Below are positions 22,103 to 34,218 of a DNA stretch of 64,000 nucleotides, in pieces. The position numbers and the translations under genes are program-made. Under the pieces are notes generated by a model, which searched no databases, was not told the origin of the DNA, and saw only the letters and a program-made list of their open reading frames with translations. Every line of letters begins with the position of its first letter. The stretch's first letter is position 1. The stretch comes from Populus alba (taxonomy: Eukaryota; Streptophyta; Magnoliopsida; Malpighiales; Salicaceae). The stretch spans positions 15,033,875-15,097,874 of the forward strand of contig NC_133300.1 of NCBI RefSeq assembly GCF_005239225.2. Direction: 5' to 3'.

Positions 22103-24884
22103 ATAAGCATCTATTCCTTCACTGTCTAACAGTAAGAGATTGTACTGAGTGCCATCAAGGGCAGTTCTCTCATGTGTCAGTTCCTTTTGTACATGGCCGA
22201 TGAGTGGATGCTACTTGAAATCCACTACTCCTGCCAAGAAGCTACAATACAGAAGTCCACCTCTTAGTTAATAACTGACACATGAGGTTAGTTAAAGAAA
22301 TGAAATGTCATAACAAATAACTCTAAAATAAGCTTCAACAAACAAAATTCCAGTAGACATTCATTGATAAATCTACTAGTGTACATCTTAGGTAAAGGAA
22401 TTGTGCATAACATCTTAAACCCATCCAGTTATAACACTTGCTAGTCTTTAAAACAAATCCAAGTTAAACTATGAAAAACAGAAAGTATATCCAAGTTAAA
22501 CTATTAATTTTTAATATTTTTTTGGCACTTGTCTTCTCATAACAATTTTTTTCTTCTAAGATCTAACCTGAAAAATTTCAATCTTGAACATGATTCATTT
22601 TGAAATTTTAAAATAACTAACATTTAATTTATAACAAGGAATAACTTATGGTTTTCAAAAACATAATGACTAACTTATAAAATCATAAAAATGCATAGAC
22701 TAAATTATAATTAACTCTAATTAACAATGGTAGCAGATGCAGAAAATGGTAACAGTTTGTATAAAAACAGTAAATGACATGTAGAAAAATTGCATGAACA
22801 AAGGAAGCTGGATGCATTAAATGATATTCCATGTAAATGACATGTAGTATAAGAGCACAAGACCTCAAAAGGACAAATCATTAAGGAGACCATATTAAAT
22901 AATAATAAGAACGCAATACACTGCTTTCGTGCCAAGAAGAACCCAAAGGCTGATTAATTATTGAGGAAGATAACTTGATGCCACTCTTAAAAACCTAAGC
23001 TATCATATTGAACAAAGTCATGTCAGGACCCAGAAATTAAAAAAAAAAAAAAAGCCAAATAACAAAGCAAGCATTAGGTACTGTAACAAAAAGAGTAAAT
23101 ATTATAGATTTTTATCCAAAATTCAATAGCTGAAGCATACATGTAGATGAATTATATAGCAAGTTCCAAACTCCCTATTATATCTAGAATGCCTTTGAGT
23201 TGAAAAAAATAAAATAAAATAATAGTTAAATTAAGGAAATTTTTAAAAACAGAGAAAGAATATTAAAAAAAATAATAAATGAAATTAAATAGTGAAATTA
23301 CTATATTTCATGTACTAAAAAATTATGTCCCATTTCTTACATTATTTCTCTAACTTTTTTAAATTCTCAATGTGACTATCATATTAAAATATAATTAAGA
23401 GCATTTTAGATTAAAAAAAAAATAGTTAGGGTTTGGGATCTTGCATCCTTACGGGTGGGTTGCTGGTCTAGCTAGGCAAGGTGAGAATAATGGACATTAA
23501 TTAGGGGGAAGGAAGGATTAAAAAGAAAAATTAGATACCATCTAACATTTTTAGTTAAACTGAATTAAAATCCTGCCACCTAAACCATTTGGTGACCAAT
23601 AACGTTTCCAAATCATGCATGCTGACCTCAAGATAGGACAATCTAGTGAAAACAGACAACATATATAGCTAATGTGGGAAATTAACTGATCACCAAGCAA
23701 GGAGGAGGCAACCATGAATTCTAACCTCTTTCACTACACAATTCTGCTACTTATATATATAACAAGTAAAACAACAAGAAAAAAAAAAAGAATGAATGAA
23801 GATACAAAAATAAAACAACAATCTTATTAACGAAACACAACATCAACAAGCAAGTTTCCTTATATATATAAGCATATGAATACATGCAAAACACCTAGGT
23901 GTCAGCGCACAGGAGGACAAAAAGACTTGCAGACATCCAAGAACACCCAGCATCAATAAGACTACTTGTTAAAAATTAAATTGGGGGTTTTGATAAATTT
24001 TCAACTAAACATGCATAATTTCCATCAATCACTCTCTTCCAGACACATGAATTGCCAGCATTGGTCCAGTTGCATAAAATCATTCAATTTATGAACCGTA
24101 ACCTTAAAAATTAATTTGGGGGTTTTCATAAATTTTCAATTAAACATGCATAATTAGGTTATAAATCATGGTAAAAACATTTCATAAACCTTATATTATC
24201 GAATTAATAGCCTAAAACCATTATTCAAAGTATCGAGAAAAAAATTGTTACCTGTGTTCTTCAGTTACAGGTGAGGGAGATGGATCAACACGGCATAATA
24301 ACACCTAAGATTGTGAAAGTTAGGTTAGAAATGTTTAGTGTAACTTCAATTACAACAAAGAAAACAAAAACCCTAAATTAATTACCTGAGCTATTGAAGA
24401 AAAGAGTGCAAAACCCAATCCATTTACAAGGAGAAGGGGTAAATCATGATGTTCGATGGTGATGATGATGGGTCTGGTGCGATGTTGCCATGGGTCTGTG
24501 TTTTTGGTAGTTTACAAAGAAATATTGAAACTGTTAAGATGAAGGAGAAGAAAATGAAGAAACAAAATTACGAATGCTGAAGACGAATGCGAAGATGATG
24601 AACAGTTTGGGATAAAGGAAAATCAAATCGATGAAGAGAGGGTATTTTTCAACAGTTATGGGTCGATGTTATTAGGGACGAAGGATATACTGGAAGAGTG
24701 GAAGTTAATTAATTTTCAACTGTAATTGGTTTTGTTGGTCTCTGTATTTCGGTGTGGGGAGAGAGTACTAGTGGAGAGTACTGGTGACCAAAAATAAACA
24801 GTTCAGATTTTATCATAATAAGTGTAATCAACAATCTACATAATTTTGGCTTTATATTAAGATTTAAATATTTATTTTTTCAAT
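22103..24884. other. AT-rich intergenic DNA; possible spliced noncoding leader
   Basis: No protein gene is supported. 22405-22690 is the partner of the repeat at 11436-11690. A 50-bp segment at about 23970-24018 recurs at 24102-24150. On the minus strand there are splice-like signals, CTCAG|GTAATT near 24386, CTTAG|GTG near 24305 and CACAG|GTAACA near 24253, outlining two short exons, but their frames close quickly. It could be a noncoding transcript or 5' untranslated exons, at low confidence. Confidence 0.35.
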
Positions 24885-25071
24885 TAGCAACGGAAAATCC
24901 GTTGCTAAATTCAATGTAAAGTTTGCAATGGATTTTCCGTTGCTAAAGCCTGTTGCTAATATTAAAAAAATAATATATGTGTAATCCGTTGCAAATCTGT
25001 TACTGAATTTAGCAACGGAATTATCGGTTGCTAAATTCAGATGCTAATAGCCCCTGTTTTTAGTAATGTGG
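24885..25071. mobile_element. End of a CACTA-like element with AGCAACGGA subterminal repeats
   Basis: Five or more copies of TAGCAACGGA / TCCGTTGCTA in both orientations stop at a border reading CACATTACTAAAAACAGG on the minus strand, which resembles a degenerate CACTACTAAAAA terminus. I do not find the other end. Confidence 0.4.
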
Positions 25072-26443
25072 TATTTGCAAGGATCATTCCTTCCTTAAGA
25101 TAAAAATATTTTAGTTAAGCAACTTTGAGTTATTGCTTGTCCTCCAACTTTACCGGTAAGAACTTTGGCGTTGCCTGTCAAATAAATCAATAAACAAAAG
25201 TGATATTTTAATTAGCAAATCGATCGGTAATTCAATGTTCATCTAAACAATGATTCCCAAAAATAGGTTAAAGGGAAAAAAAAAAAACTAACGGAACTAA
25301 CACAATAAAGGATTCATTTACATACTTATAAAGTTGGCATCAACAATGTAGAAATCTATGGCATAACCAACTCATATTTCATATTAAAGATCACTTATCT
25401 CTGCCTTCAATATTTTTAAGCAACAATTTCATAAGAACATAATCCTTCAGGATCTTGGGTTTCCCTTTGCTAGTTTCTATTTACGATATTGTTTGCTTTC
25501 ACAACCATGTATAAAAATCTTAAGCCCTTGCTTTGATAACCATACTTATTATAATGTCCTAATCTTTAAATTTCTTAAAAACAATAGGAGTGCACCAAAA
25601 GCTAACCAACAGGAGCTCATAAAACCTAAAACTAAGGTTGATAAAGATTAGCATGAACATAAGCAAAAACTAAGCTGCCATTTTTATAAATGCAATCCCA
25701 TCGATTAAAACTACGCGTGAACATATTCATACGCAAAGCAAAAAATCCATTAATGCAATCCCAGCAAGTGCAAAAAACTAAAGCAGCTGGGAAGTTGCAC
25801 CGGAGCCTCTTTTTGAGTGATTGAAAACAGAATCCCATCGATGAAACTCATTATTTGATTAATAAGCCACCCTCTTAGAATCCACGTATTGATGTTTGGT
25901 AAAACACACTTCATAATGGTCAAAACATAATGAGCCACGACACTCTACATCACACATCTATTTCCATACATATTAGAATAAATATCAATGAGAGAATATT
26001 TAGTGGAATCTATGAGGGTCCTTAGAACTACATTTGTCCTACTGTAGAGCGCCCTGGTGCGTAGTATATACCGCAACATAGTAGAAAATATCACAAAGGA
26101 CAGCACTTGAAAAAGACAAAAACCACAGACACTACACACAAAACAGAAGCAAAAAAAAAAGGAAAAAGATAAAACAATGCACCAGTAATCAAACGCTTGC
26201 CAAAAAAAAAAAAACCCTGAACGCAAGAAGCACAACAGGAAACCACATAATGCAAAAAACTAAAGGACCCCCATAGTTCTTAACTGCAGTCTTTAACTCA
26301 TCTGGTAGTTCTGTATATTCTTAAACCACAACACATAGCATGACACGAATCTTCAGACCTAGAATAATTTAAAATCTAGGGAAAAAAGAGAAAAGAAATG
26401 AGGAAATATCAGTCTACTGGAAATGGAAGTAAAATTACTCTAC
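25072..26443. other. Intergenic DNA, nothing recognised
   Basis: AT-rich sequence. Short frames at 25632-26235 on the minus strand are low-complexity and carry no motif I know. Confidence 0.4.
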
Positions 26444-26560
26444 CTGTCCAGTTTGCCACCTATGCCTAAGTCTAATGTAGAACTCATCATTCAATCCAGT
26501 TGCCCTCCTCTCTCCTTTCTCTCGCATGGCCATGGCAGCCTCAACATCACCCACGATCAC
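26444..26560 (-). other. Orphan candidate exon, 39 codons
   Basis: On the minus strand a pyrimidine-rich stretch ending TTGTTGCAG precedes 117 bases that are fully open in one frame, and CAG|GTAGAG follows. The peptide begins VIVGDVEAAMAMREKGE and ends LRHRWQTGQ; it is charged, not low-complexity, and biased like a real exon. I do not recognise the protein. No neighbouring exon is obvious within a few kilobases, so it may be a gene fragment or part of a gene with large introns. Confidence 0.35.
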
Positions 26561-27364
26561 CTGCAACAATTAACAAACCCAACGTCTATTTTAGAGCACA
26601 AAAATGAAAACCACGTTAATAATCTCTACCTATTTCTCTATATATTTCAAATAAAAAGCAAAAGAAGAAAAAACTCAAATTTGGCTGTCTCTTTCTATTT
26701 CTCTATCACACAAAAGTTTGTGTCACAGACAAAAACGCACAGCACTGAAAATTCAAGATCCCAAATTCAGATTTGGAAAAGTTACGGACAACTATTTGCT
26801 AATTAACAAATGTTATGTTAAAGGATGAAGAAATTGGGGAGAAAGTTAGAGTTTGATTTTCTTAGCTAATTTCTCATAGTTTTTTATTTATTTCATTCTA
26901 CTGAAGAAATTGACGATTCATAGAATATAAAAAAGACCCAAAAATCCCTTATTAATAAAAAAATTCTTCAATACAAAAACTCAATCAATCAAACAAATTA
27001 AATTAATCTTTCACTGCCATTGGGAAAAAAAAATGACATGTTGAGCCTTCAGCGTTCAAGATCAATCTCCAACTCGAGATTTTAAATGTCGATTGTCAAA
27101 AGCCTTTCTAAAACATGATATGCTAGGTGGTAAGAGTGTCCTGGAAAATAATTCCTAATAAATGCTAAAAAGTCACAATAAAACTCTTAATTAATACTAA
27201 AACTCTTGTCAGTGTAAATGAAGGAAAAAATGGATTTGGGTAATATTATTTATATTAATAAAGTAATATAAGAAGAAAAGATAAAAAGTTACATCCTGAC
27301 AATAACCGTTAAAGGTTATAACTCTTCAGATGAGCTATACAACCTTTATAGAGAAAGTGGAAAT
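26561..27364. other. AT-rich intergenic DNA, nothing recognised
   Basis: No frame, motif or repeat I can support. Confidence 0.4.
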
Positions 27365-28727
27365 TGATCTCCTTGGTCCACAGCCTTTCGGTTAACCAAG
27401 TCGGCTACCAGTTGCAGCACAATTCATCAAAAAACGATGTGAATTATCATTTGGTTGTGTGCTAATCCATCAAAATTTATACTAGAGCCAACGAAAATCA
27501 AGATCCCAGAGAGGGTGATGGTTGGTTCTCTTCCTCCTTGTGAGTTTTTATGGACACGTTCGGCCTCAGAGATTAATATCAAGCTTCAGCGGGATATCAA
27601 ACACATTGCAGTTGATGCAGGTAATTAATAGTGCTGCAATTGTGAGGAATGGTGGAAGAAATAATGGATTTTTTTCTCTTAGAGTCTTCGTCTATGCTAT
27701 CTTATGACTGGCGGGGATTCATTAATGAATAGCGGCCTTAATTATGAGATAACAATTTTTACATAGAAAATGGCAGGGATTTCCTTTCGTTATATAGGAT
27801 GAGCTTAGAGTTTTTATAATATCGATTGTCTGTTCTCTCAACTTTGAAATTTATTAATCCAACCATTCTTCTATTAGCCCATCCACATTGTTATCCCTTT
27901 CATCACTAATGCTTTTATTTGGTTATTGGTTTTGAGATATCCTCTTCTATATTAAAAAAAAAATGTAAAAAAAAATGATTCTTTTCCGTCACAAGTAATT
28001 ATTGATACTTTTAGAGATTAAACTAACAAAAGCATAAAATTAACAATATAATCAATTCACATTAAAAAATAAAAAATAAAAAAAGTAAAGTAAAACAGAA
28101 AAAAAGACATGCATATTTTCTATTATATTTCTTTCCCATGAAAACCAAACACTCACAGTTACGTTCCTGCAATCCATACGGTTCCTGCAATCCATACGAA
28201 GAGTATACTATAGATTTTATACTAGCTTTGTTGCCCACGCTGATCAGGAAGTAGTTTCACTTTCATCTATGAATTCGCAAGAGAGCAATACATTATTTGA
28301 TGTCAAACCAGGTGGTCCACAGTCTATTCATTTAACCAAGTCGGCTACCACTTGCAGCACAATTCATCAAAAAACGATGTGAATTATCATTTGATGTCAA
28401 ACCAGGTGGATTATCAGCTGCGGCCACAATTATTTGATGCATCACAAAATAATTATTCATAATCACTCCTTGGCAGTCGTTTCCAACCAACTCTGATGTG
28501 CTGTGCGCTCATCTGATGAAAATAGCGGCCTTAATTACGAGAGTTCCTTTTTTACATAAAAAATGGTTGGGATTTCCTTTCGTTATTTAGTTATACGGGG
28601 GTTAATGAGCTTAGAGTTCTTATGTTATTGATTTTGTTTTAATAAGGTCTCTCATCTGTGAGATTTATCAATCCAACCATTGTTCTATTAGTCCATCCAT
28701 ATCATTGGCCCTTTCCTCATCAATGCT
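27365..28727 (+). repeat. Old diverged duplication, about 0.9 kb apart
   Basis: Segment 27369-27452 (AACCAAGTCGGCTACCA..., CAAAAAACGATGTGAATT) recurs at 28313-28395. 27735-27915 (AATAGCGGCCTTAATTA..., TTTCCTTTCGTTAT) recurs at 28520-28725. The order is kept, which suggests a tandem duplication later diverged by indels. No gene is visible. Confidence 0.75.
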
Positions 28728-28790
28728 GTCGCACGTGGGCGCGCGGAGGGGGTCGTTTGGAGTCGCCACCTATATTTGTTTCTTCATTCA
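28727..28790 (-). mobile_element. Tip of a Tat/Ogre-type LTR
   Basis: TGTCGCACGTGGGCGCGCGG followed by GGAGTCGCCACCTA is the same U5 end seen in LTRs C and E. Similarity fades after about 60 bp. Confidence 0.5.
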
Positions 28791-29096
28791 ATTATTCTGT
28801 TGTTCAAGTTATTAAGCGTTTAATGTCGTGGTTAATCAGTTTTTTAATTGCTTAAAAGGTTCCTGAATCAATTAATTCATTAAATATTGTAGATTATTTT
28901 ACGATTTTCTCTTTTTGTTTATGCGAGAGGAGCAAAGTAATTACAGAAAATTCGATTATATGAATGTGATTTAGTAGTGATTTTCCGGAATTATTGTTGA
29001 ATTTGGCACGTGTGGGCATAGCCGCATAGGAGTTTGGAATGATTAATGTGAGGAAATTGTCTGTTTATGATGACAACTGTTATATTGTTGTGGTAG

Positions 29097-29185
29097 GTTC
29101 AGGTATGGAGGATCGTAACATGCAAGAGCAGGTTAACAGAAATCTTTCCGAGGATAAAAGCTGCATGCCTTCATCTAAACAGGAG
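29097..29185 (+). other. Orphan candidate exon with an ATG at 29105
   Basis: A T-rich tract ending TTGTGGTAG precedes, and CAGGAG|GTCTGT follows. In one frame it is open throughout and reads GSG then MEDRNMQEQVNRNLSEDK.... The splice context is acceptable, but I do not recognise the product and see no partner exons, so this may be a gene fragment. Confidence 0.25.
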
Positions 29186-30901
29186 GTCTGTCTTTCTTTT
29201 CTGCCTTCTAGTTGATCAGGAATATATAAAAAATCGAAATCAAATGACTAAATTAAAAAGAAATAACACTTATACAAAAGGGCAAAGGACAAAAGGAAAC
29301 AAAAAAATTGAGGACCAAATTGAAAATAATAAAACAAAATAAACTTGAATTGAATGTTGAAATTGAAAAAAAAAAATTGTCATAAAAGGGTCAACTAAAA
29401 AAAATTAGAAATAAAAAAAAATTGAGAACCACATTAAAAATAATAAAACAAAATAAGCTTGTGGAGGCATGCGTTTTAAAGAAATTGAGTCTTTCAATAA
29501 AGCCCTTCTATAAAAGTAGTGTTGGCATCTCAAGTATAATCCTAATGGTTTGTGTTGCAGAGTGCTTAAAGAGATTTATTTCCACACAAACAGAATTTTT
29601 GAAAGCAAAAGTAGGTTCATTATTGGATATGACAGAGTAAGTTGGTTGAGAAAGAAGTTCTAGATCTATTTGGAAATTTGAATATTTTTTTTGTTTAAGA
29701 TTATTTTGTGATGTTTTTTTATTGTTTTGATGTGTTTAAGTTAAAAATAATTTTTTAAAAATAAAATATTATTTTGATATATTTTCAAATAAAAAAATAT
29801 TTTAAAACACAACTATTACACCCCAAATCAAAGTTTGAGATGAGATACTGGCAATGAGAGAGGAATTAGTGTTTGTGATGGACATCAAAGTTCGGTGAAG
29901 AGGGTGATGGCTAAGTTTTTTTAAAAAATCAATGAAAAATTTATAATATTTAATATAAAAGCTTTATAGTTATTAGTTTGAAAACAATAATAATTTTGTA
30001 AATAATTAAATGTTTTTTATTGATATTTTTACGTGTGATAGGAAGTACATAAAGTGTTATAAAAAACTATTATTTCTAAAAAAAAATAGAGATACAATGA
30101 CTAAACTACATCATGATAATGATAATTTCTCCTTTATAAAAAATAACTTCTTACTGTATCTAAAATGTCCAAATTTACTTTTTGAAAAAGATAGTCATAG
30201 GAAAAACTTAAAAGATTAGAGAAATAAACATGATTATTTAATTTAATTTTGTTTTTGAGTTTATTTTCTTAAAAAATATTTCTATAAATTCTTATTATTT
30301 TCATTTTAACTATTTTTATCTAGACAATAATTAACGATTTTGTGATTCACATTGGAACTTTTGCATGCACATATTAATGAAAAGTTCTTGGAATGCAAAC
30401 AGTGGCGGAGAAGCATTTGATGGCAAGGTAAAAGCACGGTAAAAGCACAAGGATGAATGCTCTTGGTCCTTTTTTTTGATAGTCAGATTCAACAATGCTA
30501 TTATCGATTCCACTTTAATTATTTCATATTATAACACTGTTACTTTTTTAAATGATTTATATAAATTAATAGTAGATAAATTAACATTCAAATTAAATAA
30601 AATATAGAGATTTAATAGCTAAATCAAACATAATATAATGAAAAAAGAGTTAATCAAAACTAATATAAAGTTGTGTTACTTTTTTATTTATTTCATTATA
30701 TAATTTTAGTTTTATTTATTTATAATTAGTTATTGAAAATATTAGGGTTTATAATAATTTATAGGTTTGTTGAATTAATGTGTATAGATAATATTATATG
30801 CTAATAGATATGAAATGAAATGAATTTTGATGAATTGATAAGTATTTTATTATGAATTTCATATGAAAAATGATGATAATAAATTTACTAATGATTAAAA
30901 A
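29186..30901. other. AT-rich intergenic DNA with a dispersed AT-rich repeat
   Basis: No gene. About 29690-29815 (TTTTGATGTGTTTAAG, TTTGATATATTTTCAAAT, AAAACACAACTATTACA) looks like a short dispersed repeat common in poplar DNA as I remember it. Not verified. Confidence 0.4.
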
Positions 30902-31227
30902 CACAACAAGAATTCACAGTTTTACCGACGGAAATATTCCGTCGGTATGTGATTGATAGTACGTCGGTAAATTATTTAATTTACCGACTACATTACCGAC
31001 GGAATACTTCCGTCGGCTTACCTTTCGTCGGTGATTCCATATTCCGTTGCTATATTGGTCGCCAAAACAAAAAAACCATTTATTGATGGTTTTGCAGATG
31101 AAATTTGCGTGCCAAAAAAAAAAAATTTTCCTGCTTCAAAAATACTGACGGATTGTTATTCTGTCGGTGATATCACAATTCACCGACGGTTACTTTCCTT
31201 CGGTAACTTAGTTAGTGAATTGTTGAA
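30902..31227 (-). repeat. 3' terminal and subterminal repeats of CACTA 2 (outer part)
   Basis: There are at least eight CCGACGG / CCGTCGG / TCGGTAA motifs in both orientations. The block is cut at 31227 by element A. Confidence 0.8.
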
Positions 31228-32961
31228 TGACACGACCAAAAGCTTGATGTCTTTTCCCAAGTGCAGGAGTGTCGAAGTAATAAATAACCCGGCAAGACCG
31301 GGGTCGAACCACAGAGAGGTTAATTGTATAAATTATAAATAACAAGACAACAACAACAACAATAATAATAACAATAATAATTATAATACTCAGTACGTGA
31401 CGTTGTTACACCTGAGAATGATCCAAAAGACCGGGTCACAGGTTTCCAGCCTATATACTGAGTTTATGAAAAGATCAAAGGGATATATTACAGAATGTAA
31501 ATAACAACAATAACAATAATAATAATAACAATAGTAGTAGTAGTAGTAATAGAAGAAGATGAAGAAATTAATGAGAACTTTGAGTTGGAAGATTAATGTA
31601 AGGATTAACCAATGATAAAAACGAATGTCAAGGTTAGAGGATCCACTAACGGTACTTCAAACAAGTATAATATAAACTCTTATTACTCAATTGGAAATCA
31701 CACATAAAGGAGGTTCCCATCAGATTATAAATTGTTAACATGATTACATTAGTTATCTTATTCGAATAAAGCTAATACTTGTAAATGTTGGCAGACATTC
31801 ATGATTATAACTTATGTTAACAACAAATCAAGTCCCTTTCATAGCTCAGGTGTCGGTTATACCATACAGTATGGGCTATGAAAGTACCAAGTATTTGTTG
31901 TACCAAGTGTTATACAACATAAATCTAGATTAATCATTTAACAAGCAAAGTATTAAAAGTGAACAAGATAACAAATATAAAACATGTTAGTATCCAACGT
32001 TAAGGTCCATGTTAAGTTTATATTATACTTATTCTTACACCATTAGTGTACCCTTTTCACCTTGACATAATTAACTTAGCTAAACATAATGAAAGAAAGA
32101 AACATAAATGAACAAGGTAAGAACATAAATGAGAAAGAAGTTAACTAAGTAAAGGAAAGGAAATTAAGTGCATAAACTTGATATTAATGAAAGCAAACAT
32201 AAGCAATACAAAGAGAGAAAGCAAGAGCATGATCTTGATCTGGAAACCAAGATGCCTTAATACATGGTAAGTGCCTCCTTTTATAGGCCAAAATTTGGAA
32301 CTATTGATTTGTTGACTAATTGATGAGTGGGTGGCCACATCTTGACTTTGGTGACAATCCTTATCTTCTTGTCTGAATAAAACGTCATTGCTAACATCAT
32401 AATTTGCCCAGAATCCTCAGGAATGTTCTAGGAAATTGTCTCAGCTTTCCAACAAAAAAAAGATGAGGTCATTTGGACTTCTAGAACTCAAGATATGGGC
32501 TGAACACTAAATAGTGTCTGGGCTGCAGGACAGCTTCGGACTTCTTCGTTGTTCCTTCAATTTGGACTTCAAAACGGCCTTCTTAGATCTTGAGCTCCTC
32601 ATGAAAGTTGTAGGCCTTTGTCTTACCTTTCCATCCATATAAAATGGACCTAAATCCGAGATCTAGAGCTCCAGATATGATCCAATTACCGAGCAATGTT
32701 CCGGTTTGGACTGCACCGACATCTCTTTTCTAAGTTTGGCCATCTCTTTGTCCTTTAACTTTCAATACTTAAACTCATCAATCAATCCTTTTATTTATGT
32801 GATCGGCCTGCATTTAAGATGAGCATTTACCATAAATTAAGGTATCTTATAATATCAAAGTTGTTATTATAAAACATGCTTTAGTTAAGGAGTTATTGAT
32901 ACTTCAAGTGCAAAATGATGATATAAAACCTTGATAAACATGCACTTTTAAGTACTAATCA
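31228..32961 (-). repeat. 3' LTR of element A (1734 bp)
   Basis: TGACACGACC...CTAATCA. Near its U5 side (31298-31310) it contains GGTTCGACCCCGG on the minus strand, close to the T-arm of tRNA-Asp. Confidence 0.95.
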
Positions 32962-32971
32962 CACCCCCCAA
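32962..32971 (-). other. Polypurine tract of element A
   Basis: Minus-strand TGGGGGGTG-type tract directly before the 3' LTR, as in element B. Confidence 0.7.
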
Positions 32972-34218
32972 CCAGCTTATTACTAGTCCCTAGTAATCTA
33001 AAGCGTTAAAATAGAGAAACAATTTGCAAGTATCACAAAGCAAGGCATTCATCATTCAACTTCTATTAATCTATCCAGATAAACAAACTCTCACTAAATT
33101 TATATTACTGCTTCATACTTCTTAAATAAGATATTAATAAACCTTCTTTTTATGTGCTCAATATATGAAAACATAGATGATGGGGCTTTTGTTGGAAGAA
33201 AACAATATTATGTTCAAATGTTTAAGGTGAACTTCCTTGGGTTGGGATTATTATTATTATTACTCTTTTTTTTTCTTTTTTTTTCTTTTTTTTTTAATTT
33301 TATTTATATACACATACAACTTAAAACATAATGTATCTTTAACCCATGTAACGAGTTTTAGGCTAATGACTCCCAGACCAGTTGGTCTTAGGGCATTAGG
33401 TGTTGAGACACCCCTACGAGCTTAACAACTCGGGTTGCAGATACTGATACGTAGATAGTGCAATGTTTGATTCCCTTAAGCTTTTCTCCTTAACCCATGT
33501 AACAAGCTTTGGGCCAATAACTCCCAAGTCAGTTGACTTTAGGGTATTAGGTGTTAAAACACCCCTTCGGGCTTAATTGCTTAGGTTAAGGAGGCTACAA
33601 AACCAAACTTATCTACGTTTTTATTATCATCAATATTATCATCTTTTTTTCTTTTTTTTTGCAAATTATATACTAACCCTTACCCTTAGTTGTTACCTTC
33701 AACAAAAGAACATAAATAATGTAATAATCCAATGTGCAACCCACAATCATATGTTAAAGTGTGTGTGTGAAAATCAAGGTTTAATAATACTTGTTAAATG
33801 AGTATATGAGCAGAATCAAGTGATAACAATGCGAGAGTTTGTAAACCTGAATATTTCAAGAAGTATTCTAATAGGCCTTGTTATGAATATTGCAAATAAC
33901 CATTAGAAAATTTTTACTACGATGCGTCTCAAGAATAATTCCTCTTTACTCTGCCATCCTAGTAATAACAGTTTTGTCAAATGGTTTTTAAAAACAACAA
34001 CAGCTAGTTGGTTAGTTTTTTTTTTTTTTTTTAAAACTACTACCCTCCCCCCCCAACCAAAACGAGACATTGTCCTCAATGTCCTAAGGTAGAAAGATAG
34101 AGTATAGAAGACATCACCTGAAACAGCAAACAATGACAAACCTGAAACACACTTAAACAAATATAAGAAGTAACAAAACAAAATAATATGCTATTAATAA
34201 CACAAAAGACACAAGGTT
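32972..34218 (-). other. Noncoding 3' region of element A with duplicated hairpin module
   Basis: No gene. Two copies of a module 151 bp apart each hold a perfect 14-bp palindrome: 33375-33388 (AGACCA-GT-TGGTCT) and 33526-33539 (AAGTCA-GT-TGACTT). The arms differ between copies by matched changes. Each is followed by a GGTGT...ACACC stem. Confidence 0.7.

Noticed and set aside
24253..24540. A small spliced protein gene on the minus strand
   Set aside because: Splice-like sites exist, but frames starting at the ATGs end after fewer than 20 codons; kept only as a possible noncoding leader.
31298..31310. A tRNA gene suggested by the GGTTCGA-type string in the LTR
   Set aside because: Only the T-arm-like part is present; no acceptor, D or anticodon arm can be formed.
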